From Lentisalinibacter orientalis (GTDB lineage Bacteria; Pseudomonadota; Gammaproteobacteria; Steroidobacterales; Woeseiaceae): a DNA stretch of 64,000 bases. A model generated the notes under the pieces. That model did no database searches and was not told the origin of the DNA. It saw only the letters and a list, made by a program, of their open reading frames with translations. Made by a program: the position numbers and the translations under genes. Positions 24,751 to 32,437 of this stretch are shown piece after piece; position 1 is the first letter of the stretch; every line of letters starts with the position of its first letter. The DNA lies in contig NZ_JAPDRJ010000001.1 of NCBI RefSeq assembly GCF_040706535.1, positions 868,001-932,000 of the forward strand. Direction: 5' to 3'.

Positions 24751-25754
24751 GCTCCGCCTCCCAGCATCCGGTGCAGCACGGCCATCTGGGCCAGCATGCG
24801 GTTGCGCGCTTCCTGTATCACCACGCTGCGGGGGCCGTCCAGGATGCGGTCGGCCACCACGACGCCGCGGCGTACGGGCAGGCAGTGCATGAAGCGGCAG
24901 TCGGCAGCGGCGTTCGCGAACCAGGGCTCGTCCACGCACCAGTCCACGTGCTCACGCCGCAGCTTCTCGTCTTCCACGCGGTCGCCGTAGTGGCGGGTGG
25001 ACGACCAGGACTTCGCGTAGATGACGTGGGCGCCCTCCATGGCCTCGGCGCGGTCGTCGGTCTCGCGCAGGGAGCCGCCGCTGGCCTCGGCCGCGGACTT
25101 CGCTTTCGTCATGATCGGCTCGGGCAGTTCGAAGCCTTCCGGCCGCAGCACGGTCACGTCCATGCCCCGGGCGGCCGCCATGTGCACGGTGGCCGCCGGC
25201 ACCGCCAGCGGCAGCGCCTTCGGATGGTAGGCCCAGGACAGCACGAATCTGCCGCCCCGGGCGGGGATGGCGAGATCGTCCATCGTCTTCCAGTCGGCGA
25301 GGCTCTGGCAGGGGTGATTCACCGCCGATTCCATGTTGATCAGCGGCGTGTCGATCAGGGCTTCGAGCTCCCGGTACTGCTTCTCGGCCAGGTCCTCCTC
25401 GAGGTTGCGCCGCTCGGCGAAGACGCGGATGCCGATGGCGTCACCGTAGGAGGCGATCACCGGGACGGCCTCGCTGATGTGCTCCGCGGCCGAGCCGTCC
25501 ATCACGATGCCGTGGCGGGTCTCCAGGCCGTGGATGGACATGTCCGGCGAGATCACGAACGAGCCGCCGCCGAGACGCACCATGGCGGCCTGGAAGGAGG
25601 CCAGCGTGCGCAGGCTGGGGGAGAGGAACAGCAGCGACAGCACCTTGCCCTCCAGCGCCCGGGGCTCGGGTTTCTCGTCCAGCCGTCCGGCCAGCGTGAT
25701 CAGCTCGGCGATCTCTTCGCGCTCGAGGTCTGCGAGGTCGTTGAATGTCTTCAT
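24747..25754 (-). CDS. argF': N-acylornithine carbamoyltransferase (AOTCase/SOTCase family; possibly N-succinylornithine-specific)
   Basis: 335 aa. It is a transcarbamylase but not a classical OTCase: FLSPSLRTLASF replaces the usual STRTR carbamoyl-phosphate loop, with a Leu for the last Arg, and segments MDGSAAEHISEA, NHPCQSLADW, YHPKALPLAVP and HCLPVRRG match the N-acylornithine branch. As recalled, the alignment with the Bacteroides fragilis succinylornithine enzyme is ungapped through residue 100. Residue 90 is Ala here, where X. campestris AOTCase has Glu92 and the Bacteroides enzyme has Pro90. It would carbamoylate N-acyl-ornithine, leaving deacylation until after this step. It starts at ATG 25752-25754 and overlaps argB. 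Confidence 0.88.
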   Translation of the reverse strand: MKTFNDLADLEREEIAELITLAGRLDEKPEPRALEGKVLSLLFLSPSLRTLASFQAAMVRLGGGSFVISPDMSIHGLETRHGIVMDGSAAEHISEAVPVIASYGDAIGIRVFAERRNLEEDLAEKQYRELEALIDTPLINMESAVNHPCQSLADWKTMDDLAIPARGGRFVLSWAYHPKALPLAVPAATVHMAAARGMDVTVLRPEGFELPEPIMTKAKSAAEASGGSLRETDDRAEAMEGAHVIYAKSWSSTRHYGDRVEDEKLRREHVDWCVDEPWFANAAADCRFMHCLPVRRGVVVADRILDGPRSVVIQEARNRMLAQMAVLHRMLGGGA

Positions 25755-25776
25755 GTTGTCGTTCCGGAGTGGTCGT

Positions 25777-27000
25777 TCATTCGTGGGAGAGCCGGATGTC
25801 GGCGAGCGCCTGCGCCAGGCGCTCGACATGACCGGTGTCGATCACGTAGGGCGGCAGCAGCCGCAGCACGGCGGGATCGCCGCTGGTCCCCGTGAGTATG
25901 TCACGCTCGAGCAGCGCGTCGCGCACCCGGGCTGCGGGCACCGTGCAACGCAACCCGAGCAGCAGCCCCTTGCCCTGGATGCCGGCCACCGGACCCGTCA
26001 CGCAGGTCGAGCGGATCTGCGCCTCGCGTTCGCGCACGTTGTCCATCAGCCCCTCGCCGGTGATGGTGTCCACCACTGCCTCGATGGCGGCTGAGGCGAC
26101 CGGCCCGCCGCCGAAGGTGGTGCCCAGGTCGCCGGCACGCAGTTCCGCCGCCAGCGCCTCGGTGGTGAGCAGCGCGCCGCAGGGGAAGCCGCCGCCGAGC
26201 GACTTGGCGGCCGTGACGATGTCCGCCGCGACGCCCGCGTGCTGGATGGCGAATGGCAGGCCGGAGCGGCCCGTGCCGCATTGCACCTCGTCGGCGATGA
26301 AGACCGCGCCGTGGGCTTTGGCCGCGTCGCCCAGCGCGCGCAGGAACTCCGGCGCCAGGTCGAAGGCGCCGGCCACGCCCTGCACGGGCTCGACGATGAC
26401 GGCGGCGGTGCCGTCGTCCACGGCGTGACGCGCCGCCTCCGCGTCGTCGCGGGGCACGAAGACCACCTCGAACGGCAGGTTGGGGAACGCATACCAGCGT
26501 TTGCGGCTGCCCCAGGTCACGGCGGCCGCCGCGGTGCTGCGGCCGTGGAAGGCGTGTTCCACGGCCACCACCTTGCGCCGCCCGGTGGCGAGACAGGCGA
26601 TCCTGAGCGCGTTCTCGTTGGCCTCGGCCCCGCTGTTCACGAACAGCGCGCGGGTGAGGTGATCCGGCGCGAAGGCGGTCAGCTTCTCGGCGGCACGCGC
26701 GCGCACGGCGAGCGGCGACATATTGCTCTGGAACAGCAGTGTCTTCATCTGCCGCTCGATGGCGGAGATCAGCGCCGGGTGGTCGTAGCCGAGCGCGGTC
26801 ACGGCATGGCCGCCGTAGAAATCCAGGATCTCGCGGCCGTCCGCGGTCCGCAGGTAGACGCCATGGGCGCTGACCGGCTCGATGGGCAGATGGGGATATA
26901 CCGGCAGCGTGCAGGCGGCCTCGACGGCTGCGGCGCTGCGGTTCGCGCCCGGGTTCGTGTCCGTATTCGTATCCGTATTCGTATGCATGGGCGCCCTCAT
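25777..27000 (-). CDS. argD: Acetylornithine (acylornithine) aminotransferase
   Basis: 407 aa class III PLP aminotransferase. Features: GREILDFYGGHAVTALG, NSGAEANENALR, EPVQGVAGAF, FIADEVQCGTGRSG, and the PLP lysine in TAAKSLGGGFPCG. It converts N-acylglutamate semialdehyde to N-acylornithine. The start ATG 26998-27000 overlaps the argC stop (ATGA). The N terminus has a repetitive Asn-Thr-Asp-Thr stretch (residues about 6-16) encoded by 12-bp repeats at about 26953-26989, a disordered extension absent from typical ArgD. A 22-nt gap before argF' is the only non-overlapping junction inside the core operon. Confidence 0.94.
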   Translation of the reverse strand: MRAPMHTNTDTNTDTNPGANRSAAAVEAACTLPVYPHLPIEPVSAHGVYLRTADGREILDFYGGHAVTALGYDHPALISAIERQMKTLLFQSNMSPLAVRARAAEKLTAFAPDHLTRALFVNSGAEANENALRIACLATGRRKVVAVEHAFHGRSTAAAAVTWGSRKRWYAFPNLPFEVVFVPRDDAEAARHAVDDGTAAVIVEPVQGVAGAFDLAPEFLRALGDAAKAHGAVFIADEVQCGTGRSGLPFAIQHAGVAADIVTAAKSLGGGFPCGALLTTEALAAELRAGDLGTTFGGGPVASAAIEAVVDTITGEGLMDNVREREAQIRSTCVTGPVAGIQGKGLLLGLRCTVPAARVRDALLERDILTGTSGDPAVLRLLPPYVIDTGHVERLAQALADIRLSHE

Positions 27001-28085
27001 ATCCAGCCGGGGGCCGGCTGCGTGAGACCCGCGGTCTCCGGCAGCGACCACAGCCGGTTCATCCATTGCATGGCACCGCCGGCGGCGCCTTTCAGCAGGT
27101 TGTCGATGACGACGAACACGGCGGCCGTAGAGCCGTCTGCGGCCACGCCGATGTGGGCGTAGTTGCTGCCGGCCACATCCTTCACCCGGGGTGTGCCGTC
27201 CACGATGCGCACGAAGGGCGCGTCCCGGTAGTAATCGGTCAGCGCGGCGGCGAGTGCGTCCCGGTCGGCGCCCGCGGCCAGCGGCGCCTGCAGCGTGGAG
27301 TGGATGCCGCGGGCGAACGGTCCGGAGTGGGGGATGAAGCTGAAATTCGCGGCGACCCCGCTGGCCGCCTCGGACAGCGCGGCGATCTCCGGCGCGTGCC
27401 GGTGCGCCAGCGGCTTGTAGGCGAACAGGTTGCTGTGGCGTTCCGGGTGGTGGGTGGTCGCCGTGGGGCTGCGGCCCGAACCGGTGCTGCCGGTGATGCC
27501 GGCCACGAACACGGTGGGGTGGATCAGGCCCGCGGCGAGCAGCGGCACCGCACCCAGCAGTACCGAGGTGGCGAAGCAGCCGGGATGCGCCGCATGCTCG
27601 GTGTCGGTCGCGGCCAGGTGCTCGGGCACCGCGCAGCGGAATGAATCGAAGAGTTCCGGCGCGCCGTGGTCCTGGCCGTACACTGCCTCGAAGGCCTCCC
27701 GGGCGGGGAACCGGAAATCCGCCGACGCGTCCACGATGCGCAGGCGGCTGCCCGCGCTGCCGGCATCGGCGAGCAGTCGCGCCAGCATGGGCGCCGAGGC
27801 GCCGTGGGGCGCCGCGGAGAACACCGCCAGCTCTTCGTGCCGCCCCAGCAGCGCCGGCACTGCGTCCGGGCCGACGAATGCGGCATCCCCGTAGGCGGCG
27901 CCGAGCTGGGGGAACGTGGCCGCCACCGGCTCGCCCGCGCGGCTGCCGGAGACGGCCGCGGCCAGCGTCAGGTTCGGGTGGCCGGTGAGCAGGCGCAGGA
28001 ACTCGCCCGCCACGTAGCCGGTGCCGCCGAGTACCAGCGTCGGGATGGTCGCGGCCGGGATGGTCATGTCCGCCCGGGCGCTCAC
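26997..28085 (-). CDS. argC: N-acetyl(acyl)-gamma-glutamyl-phosphate reductase
   Basis: 362 aa. NAD(P)-binding N terminus (VLGGTGYVAGEFLRLL), catalytic Cys in HPGCFATSVLLG, and His-containing SFIPHSGPFARGIHST. It reduces the acylglutamyl phosphate made by ArgB. The frame starts with GTG 28083-28085, overlapping the stop of the P-loop gene (GTGA); an ATG six codons in (28067) is an alternative. The protein is of the short ArgC type. Confidence 0.95.
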   Translation of the reverse strand: MSARADMTIPAATIPTLVLGGTGYVAGEFLRLLTGHPNLTLAAAVSGSRAGEPVAATFPQLGAAYGDAAFVGPDAVPALLGRHEELAVFSAAPHGASAPMLARLLADAGSAGSRLRIVDASADFRFPAREAFEAVYGQDHGAPELFDSFRCAVPEHLAATDTEHAAHPGCFATSVLLGAVPLLAAGLIHPTVFVAGITGSTGSGRSPTATTHHPERHSNLFAYKPLAHRHAPEIAALSEAASGVAANFSFIPHSGPFARGIHSTLQAPLAAGADRDALAAALTDYYRDAPFVRIVDGTPRVKDVAGSNYAHIGVAADGSTAAVFVVIDNLLKGAAGGAMQWMNRLWSLPETAGLTQPAPGWI

Positions 28086-29146
28086 CGGCGTTCTCCGCCG
28101 AGGCCGACGTGGCCTGCCACCAGGTCGCCGAGGCGCACGCCGTCGGTCAGGGCGTTGATCGCCTGCACGCCGAGATCCTCGACGATCATGTCGATGCCCA
28201 CCGCGTTATCCGTGGCCGGGCCCGTGACCACCACCGGCTCGATGCCGTGGGTCTCGCGCAGCAGTTTCACGCCGCCCCAGGCCGCCACCGGGTCGTTGGC
28301 GCAAAGCACCACCGCCGTGAAGGCGTCTTTCAGGGCCGGGTCGTTCAGGATGGCCGACACGCCGTAGGGCCCGAGGATGCCGTCGCCGAGTTCCATCACG
28401 ATGGCGTCCGGCCGCTCCTCCGCGAGCTTGTTCAGCAGCGAGCGGGTGAGCGCCGGCCCGTTCGATGCGCTGGTGGTGACGACGCCGAAGTCCATGAACA
28501 GCAGGCCGTTATCCGCGCCGGCGTCCTCCATGGCCAGCACGTCCCGGCGCAGCGACACGCCGGTGGCCTTGCCCGCCGCCACCCGGTGGCGGTTGTGGCG
28601 CAGCCGGCTGACGATGGCGCAGGCCGCCGCCGTCTTGCCGGAGTCCATGCAGGTGCCGGCCAGGGCGATGACGGGCACGCCGCGGACGTCGAGCCCCGCC
28701 TCGTAGTCCAGCGGGAACTCGCCCACCCGGGCGGGCACGCCGATGCGCTCGCCGAGATAGGGGAACGTGAGCACGGTGCCGAGCACCCGGCAGTCGAACG
28801 GCGGGCCGACGTCCGGGTTCGCGGAGTCGCAGATGCCGAGCACGCCGCCGATGTTCAGCAGCTGCACGGTGTCGCCGGCGGCCAGGGTCTTCGGCAGGTG
28901 GCCCGAATAGCCCCGGAGCGCCTTGCGGTGGCCGAGCGCGCCGACGATGACGTCGCCGCGCTTCACCGTGGCCATGCGCCCGCTGGTGAGCTCCATGGTG
29001 TTGTAGCGGGTCTTGTTGTTCAGCACCTCCACGGCGACGAGCACGCCCTCCTCGCAGGGGATCTCCTCCGACAGGCGCAGCTCGCGGCCCAGCTCGTGGT
29101 GCTGGGCCACCGAGGCGATCTTGTCGACGACGACGCTGCGCATCAT
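28082..29146 (-). CDS. Uncharacterised P-loop protein embedded in the arginine operon
   Basis: 354 aa. Residues about 1-150 look beta-rich (VLVAVEVLNNKTRYNTMELT, VKRGDVIVGALGHRKALRGY). A P-loop NTPase-like domain begins at about 155 with Walker A GTCMDSGKT (164-172) and continues with acidic or Asp-containing strands (LLFMDFG, MELGDGILGPYG, and LCANDPVAAWGG). The architecture recalls DUF1611 proteins, one of which (DgcN) is reported to N-acetylate D-glutamate, but I cannot confirm membership. It overlaps argG upstream (ATGA) and argC downstream (GTGA), so it is made with the pathway enzymes. A role in the missing N-acylation step is a testable guess. Confidence 0.8.
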   Translation of the reverse strand: MMRSVVVDKIASVAQHHELGRELRLSEEIPCEEGVLVAVEVLNNKTRYNTMELTSGRMATVKRGDVIVGALGHRKALRGYSGHLPKTLAAGDTVQLLNIGGVLGICDSANPDVGPPFDCRVLGTVLTFPYLGERIGVPARVGEFPLDYEAGLDVRGVPVIALAGTCMDSGKTAAACAIVSRLRHNRHRVAAGKATGVSLRRDVLAMEDAGADNGLLFMDFGVVTTSASNGPALTRSLLNKLAEERPDAIVMELGDGILGPYGVSAILNDPALKDAFTAVVLCANDPVAAWGGVKLLRETHGIEPVVVTGPATDNAVGIDMIVEDLGVQAINALTDGVRLGDLVAGHVGLGGERR

Positions 29147-30381
29147 CCGTCCTCCGCCTGGCGGGCGGCGCGGGTCTGCAGCATGCCGGTGAGCGACAGG
29201 ATGCGGGCGTGGCCGAGCGCGTCCGCCGGCGTCCACTCGCCGGCCGCCTCGCCGTAGACGCCCTTGCTGGCGGCCATCAGTGAATATGGCGAGGTGACGC
29301 CCTCCACGAAGACGCTGCCGGGCCGCAGCTGGACCGTCACCTCGCCGGTCACCCGCGCCTGGGACGAGGCGAGCAGCGCCTCGATGTCCCGGCAGACCGG
29401 ATCGAGCTGGCGGCCCTCGTGCACGAAGTCGCCGTAGGCGGCGGCCACCGTATCCTTGATGCGCTGCTGGGGCCCGCTCAGCACCAGCTTCTCGAGCTCC
29501 CGGTGGGCGGTCAGCAGGATCTCCGCGGCCGGCGCCTCGAAGGCCACCCGCCCCTTGGTGCCCAGGATGGTGTCGCCCAGGTGGATGCCGCGGCCGATGG
29601 CGAAGCTGCCGCCCAGGGTCTCCAGCTGCTCGATCAGCGCCACCGGCTCCAGCGTCTCGCCGTCGATGGCGACGGGGCGGCCCTGCTCGAAGCCGATGCG
29701 GTGGCTCTCCGGCTCCCGGGCCGACGCCAGTGCGCCCGCCGACAGCACCCAGGCCTCCTCCGGGATGGAGCCGCGGGAATCCAGCGTTTCGCGGCCGCCG
29801 ATGGTCACGCCCCACAGGCCCCGGTTGATGGAGTAGGCCGAACCGGACTTCGGCACCGGCATGCCGTGGTCTTCCAGGTAGGCGAGCTGATCCTGCCGCG
29901 CCCAGCTGTTGTCGCGCACCGGCGCGAGCACCTCCAGCGACGGATTCAGCGTGCGCAGCGCCACCTCGAAGCGCACCTGGTCGTTGCCGGCCGCGGTGCA
30001 GCCGTGGGCCACCGTATCGGCGCCGTGCTCGGCGGCGGCCGCGGCCATGCGGGCCGCCTGGATGCCGCGCTCGGCGCCCACGCACAGCGGATAGAGCCCG
30101 CCCCGGCGCACGTTGCCGGCGATGAGCCAGCGCAGCACCTGGTCGAAGAAGGCCTGGCGGGCGTCGATCAGGAGGTGCTCCGCGGCACCGAGGGCCTCGG
30201 AGCGCGCCGCCAGTTCCCGCCGCGCGTCCTCGTCGATGCCGCCGGTATCCACCGTGACGGTGATCACCGGGCGGCCGTAGTTCTCCTTCAGCCAGGGCAC
30301 GCAGAAGGAGGTGTCCAGCCCGCCGGAGTAGGCGAGCAGGATGGGAGAGTCCTGGCCGGAAGAGGTGGGCTGGGCATTCAT
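29143..30381 (-). CDS. argG: Argininosuccinate synthase
   Basis: 412 aa ATP-pyrophosphatase family: N-terminal LLAYSGGLDTSFCVPWL (PP-loop), HGCTAAGNDQVRFE, and the substrate-binding GGRETLDSRGSIPEE region. It condenses citrulline and aspartate. ATG 30379-30381 overlaps the argR stop (ATGA) and the TGA overlaps the P-loop gene. Its place as the first enzyme gene of the operon means that later-step enzymes are encoded before early-step ones. Confidence 0.94.
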   Translation of the reverse strand: MNAQPTSSGQDSPILLAYSGGLDTSFCVPWLKENYGRPVITVTVDTGGIDEDARRELAARSEALGAAEHLLIDARQAFFDQVLRWLIAGNVRRGGLYPLCVGAERGIQAARMAAAAAEHGADTVAHGCTAAGNDQVRFEVALRTLNPSLEVLAPVRDNSWARQDQLAYLEDHGMPVPKSGSAYSINRGLWGVTIGGRETLDSRGSIPEEAWVLSAGALASAREPESHRIGFEQGRPVAIDGETLEPVALIEQLETLGGSFAIGRGIHLGDTILGTKGRVAFEAPAAEILLTAHRELEKLVLSGPQQRIKDTVAAAYGDFVHEGRQLDPVCRDIEALLASSQARVTGEVTVQLRPGSVFVEGVTSPYSLMAASKGVYGEAAGEWTPADALGHARILSLTGMLQTRAARQAEDG

Positions 30382-30857
30382 GGGGTTCGCTCCGCGAAGA
30401 TGTCGTTGAGTCGGGATTCCAGTCGCGCGCTCGCCGCCGCGCCGGGCGTGGCCACGAAGATGGTGTCGTCGCCGGACAGCGTGCCGACGATCTCCGGCCA
30501 GCGGCTGCGGTCCAGCGCCACCGCCACCCGCTGGGCGGCGCCGATGCCGGTCTGCACCACCACCAGGTTGGCGCCGGCCCGCTTCACGGCGCGGACGAAA
30601 CCGGCCACCTCGGCGAAGGCGTCGCCGGTGGTGGCGGAGCCGGCCGCGGCGGGGTCGGCCGCGCGCAGCCGGTAACCCTCGGCCTCCTTGGCCGCGCCGA
30701 GGATGCGCAGGTCGCGGGAGACGCTGGACTGGGTGGCGTCGAAGCCGAGCTCGTGCAGCACGCGCACCAGTTCGCCCTGGGTGGCGACGGGGCGCTCGCG
30801 GAGGATGGCCGCGATGGCGCGGCGACGCTCGATCTGTTGTTCGGCACTGGCAGGCAT
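30378..30857 (-). CDS. argR: Arginine repressor ArgR
   Basis: 159 aa from ATG 30855-30857. The N-terminal winged helix covers about 5-70 (RRRAIAAILRERPVATQGELV, DATQSSVSRDLRILGA), and a C-terminal hexamerisation and arginine-binding domain contains GAAQRVAVALD and GTLSGDDTIFVATP. An upstream ATG at 30887 gives 10 extra residues but would place the start upstream of the predicted transcription start, so 30857 is preferred; neither has a clear ribosome-binding site. First gene of the arg operon and probably autoregulatory. Confidence 0.9.
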   Translation of the reverse strand: MPASAEQQIERRRAIAAILRERPVATQGELVRVLHELGFDATQSSVSRDLRILGAAKEAEGYRLRAADPAAAGSATTGDAFAEVAGFVRAVKRAGANLVVVQTGIGAAQRVAVALDRSRWPEIVGTLSGDDTIFVATPGAAASARLESRLNDIFAERTP

Positions 30858-30880
30858 GGCGGGCGGCAACTGAATAAAAT

Positions 30881-30917
30881 TGCGCATATTAAAACCGTAA
30901 TGCGCATACAGGGTCAA
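30881..30917 (-). promoter_or_regulatory. argR-operon promoter with candidate ArgR operator
   Basis: On the minus strand TTGACC (30917-30912), an 18-nt spacer and TTTAAT (30893-30888) form a reasonable sigma-70 promoter ending about 30 nt before argR. The sequence TGCGCATA occurs twice on the plus strand in direct repeat exactly 20 nt apart (30881-30888 and 30901-30908). The halves also form an inverted repeat (TGCGCAT 30881-30887, ATGCGCA 30900-30906). An ARG-box-like half-site TGAATAAAAT adjoins at 30871-30880. Repeats two helical turns apart overlapping a promoter suggest autorepression by ArgR. Confidence 0.6.
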
Positions 30918-31022
30918 GGCTGCCGACGGACTATTTTCCGGGTAACCTGCGCGCTCGGGTATCGCGGCAATTACCATCATTGCGATCTTCCGATACCGGA
31001 CACACGCAGCACGGGAGGAAAC

Positions 31023-31694
31023 ATGCTGGAGACGGCAGAGATCAGCACCGGCGATCAGCCGACGGGCTCCGTGATCTGGCTGCACGGTCTCGGCGCCGAC
31101 GGCCACGACTTCGAGCCGGTGGTGCCGGAACTCCGGTTGCCCGACGACCTCGCCCTGCGCTTCGTCTTCCCCCATGCGCCGATCCGGCCCGTGACCATCA
31201 ATGCCGGCATGCGCATGCGCGCCTGGTACGACATCGTCGCCATCGACCGCCGGGCGCGGCAGGACGAGGAGGGCATCCGCGCGAGCGCCGTGGCCACCGT
31301 GGAGCTGATCGAGCGGGAGAAGGAGCGCGGCGTACCGGCCGGGCGCATCGTGCTGGCGGGTTTCTCCCAGGGCGGCGCCGTCGCCATCCACGCCGCGCTG
31401 CGCTACCCGGAGCGCCTCGCCGGCCTCATCGCCCTGTCCACCTGGATGTCGCTCGGCGGAACGCTGGCGCAGGAAGCCAGCCCGGCGAACCGCGATCTGC
31501 CGATATTCCTCGCGCACGGGCGCCAGGACCCGATGGTGCCGGTTGCCCTGGGCGAACAGACCCGGGAGGCGCTTGCCGCGGCCGGCTACCCGCTGGCGTG
31601 GCACACTTACGACATGCCCCACGCCGTCTGTCCCGCCGAGATCGCGGATATCTCGGCGTGGCTGCAGGAGCGCTTCACGCAAGCCGGAAGCTGA
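31023..31694 (+). CDS. Carboxylesterase / phospholipase family alpha/beta hydrolase
   Basis: 223 aa from ATG 31023, with a perfect GGAGGAA upstream. It has the oxyanion segment VIWLHGLGADGHDFEPVV, nucleophile GFSQGGAVAI, acid in HGRQDPMVP, and His in DMPHAVCP. This matches the carboxylesterase-2 / acyl-protein-thioesterase-like family, a small cytosolic hydrolase of esters. It is divergent from argR and overlaps the NRDE gene by 20 nt in a convergent arrangement. Confidence 0.92.
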   Translation: MLETAEISTGDQPTGSVIWLHGLGADGHDFEPVVPELRLPDDLALRFVFPHAPIRPVTINAGMRMRAWYDIVAIDRRARQDEEGIRASAVATVELIEREKERGVPAGRIVLAGFSQGGAVAIHAALRYPERLAGLIALSTWMSLGGTLAQEASPANRDLPIFLAHGRQDPMVPVALGEQTREALAAAGYPLAWHTYDMPHAVCPAEIADISAWLQERFTQAGS

Positions 31695-32436
31695 CCCGGG
31701 TTTCGCCGGTGGCCTCGCCGTCGGGGTCGAAACGCCGCTCGACGAACTCGGCGCTGCCGTCCGCACGGAACACGAGCACCGTGGAGCAGCGGGTGCCGTA
31801 GGTCGGCGTGAGGATGAACGGCGCGGACAGTACCCGGCGGACGGCCGGATCCAGCCCGGGGTCCGCCTCGCCGTCCTCGCCGGCGGGTCGGGTGTCGGCC
31901 AGTATCTCCAGGATGTCGTCGGGTTCGGTGCGCCCCGCCTCGAGCCGGGTGGTCAGGCGGTCGCGGGTGACCACCAGCTTCGGCCAGGGGGTGTCGAGCA
32001 GCGCATTGCTCACGCCGTGGATGCCCGGCTCCAGGTCGCGGCTGACCGCCTCGCGGTTGGTGTGGTAGCGCAGCGTCGCCGCATCGCCGAACAGGAGATT
32101 GAAGCCGGCGTAGCGCTGCTCCTCGCGCTCCAGTCGGGACGCGAACCCGTCGGCCGGCTCGTCACCGCACAGCCAGTCGGTGAGCAGCAGGCCGCGGGAG
32201 ACCTCGCCGCCCCGGGGAGAGCCTTCACGGTAGTTGGTGACGACGCCGAAACGGCCGCTGCGGGTCACGCCGAGCCAGGTGCCCCCGGCCTCGAGATCGC
32301 GGCCGGCCAGCAGCCCGGGTTGCTCCGGCCACCAGTCGGCGGGTTCGGCGGGACGGGCGTGGAACTCGTCCCGGTTGCCCGCCAGGATCAGTGGCAGCTC
32401 CGGGTGCATGCGCCAGGCGGCGACGATGAGACACAT
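31675..32436 (-). CDS. NRDE (TANGO2-like) family protein
   Basis: 253 aa beginning with the Cys2-containing MCLIVAAWRMHPELPLILAGNRDEF, with the namesake NRDE motif at about 21-24, and WLGVTRSGRFGVVTNYRE. The fold resembles N-terminal nucleophile hydrolases, and Cys2 may be the nucleophile. Human TANGO2 has been linked to haem or lipid handling; the bacterial role is not settled. It ends within the 3' end of the esterase gene and lies 1 nt after nudC. Confidence 0.9.
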   Translation of the reverse strand: MCLIVAAWRMHPELPLILAGNRDEFHARPAEPADWWPEQPGLLAGRDLEAGGTWLGVTRSGRFGVVTNYREGSPRGGEVSRGLLLTDWLCGDEPADGFASRLEREEQRYAGFNLLFGDAATLRYHTNREAVSRDLEPGIHGVSNALLDTPWPKLVVTRDRLTTRLEAGRTEPDDILEILADTRPAGEDGEADPGLDPAVRRVLSAPFILTPTYGTRCSTVLVFRADGSAEFVERRFDPDGEATGETRVSFRLA

Positions 32437-32437
32437 G

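Noticed and set aside
24747..30381. A complete classical arginine pathway inferred from gene names
   Set aside because: The transcarbamylase is of the N-acyl-ornithine class and no argA, argJ or argE is in the window, so the classical route cannot be assumed.
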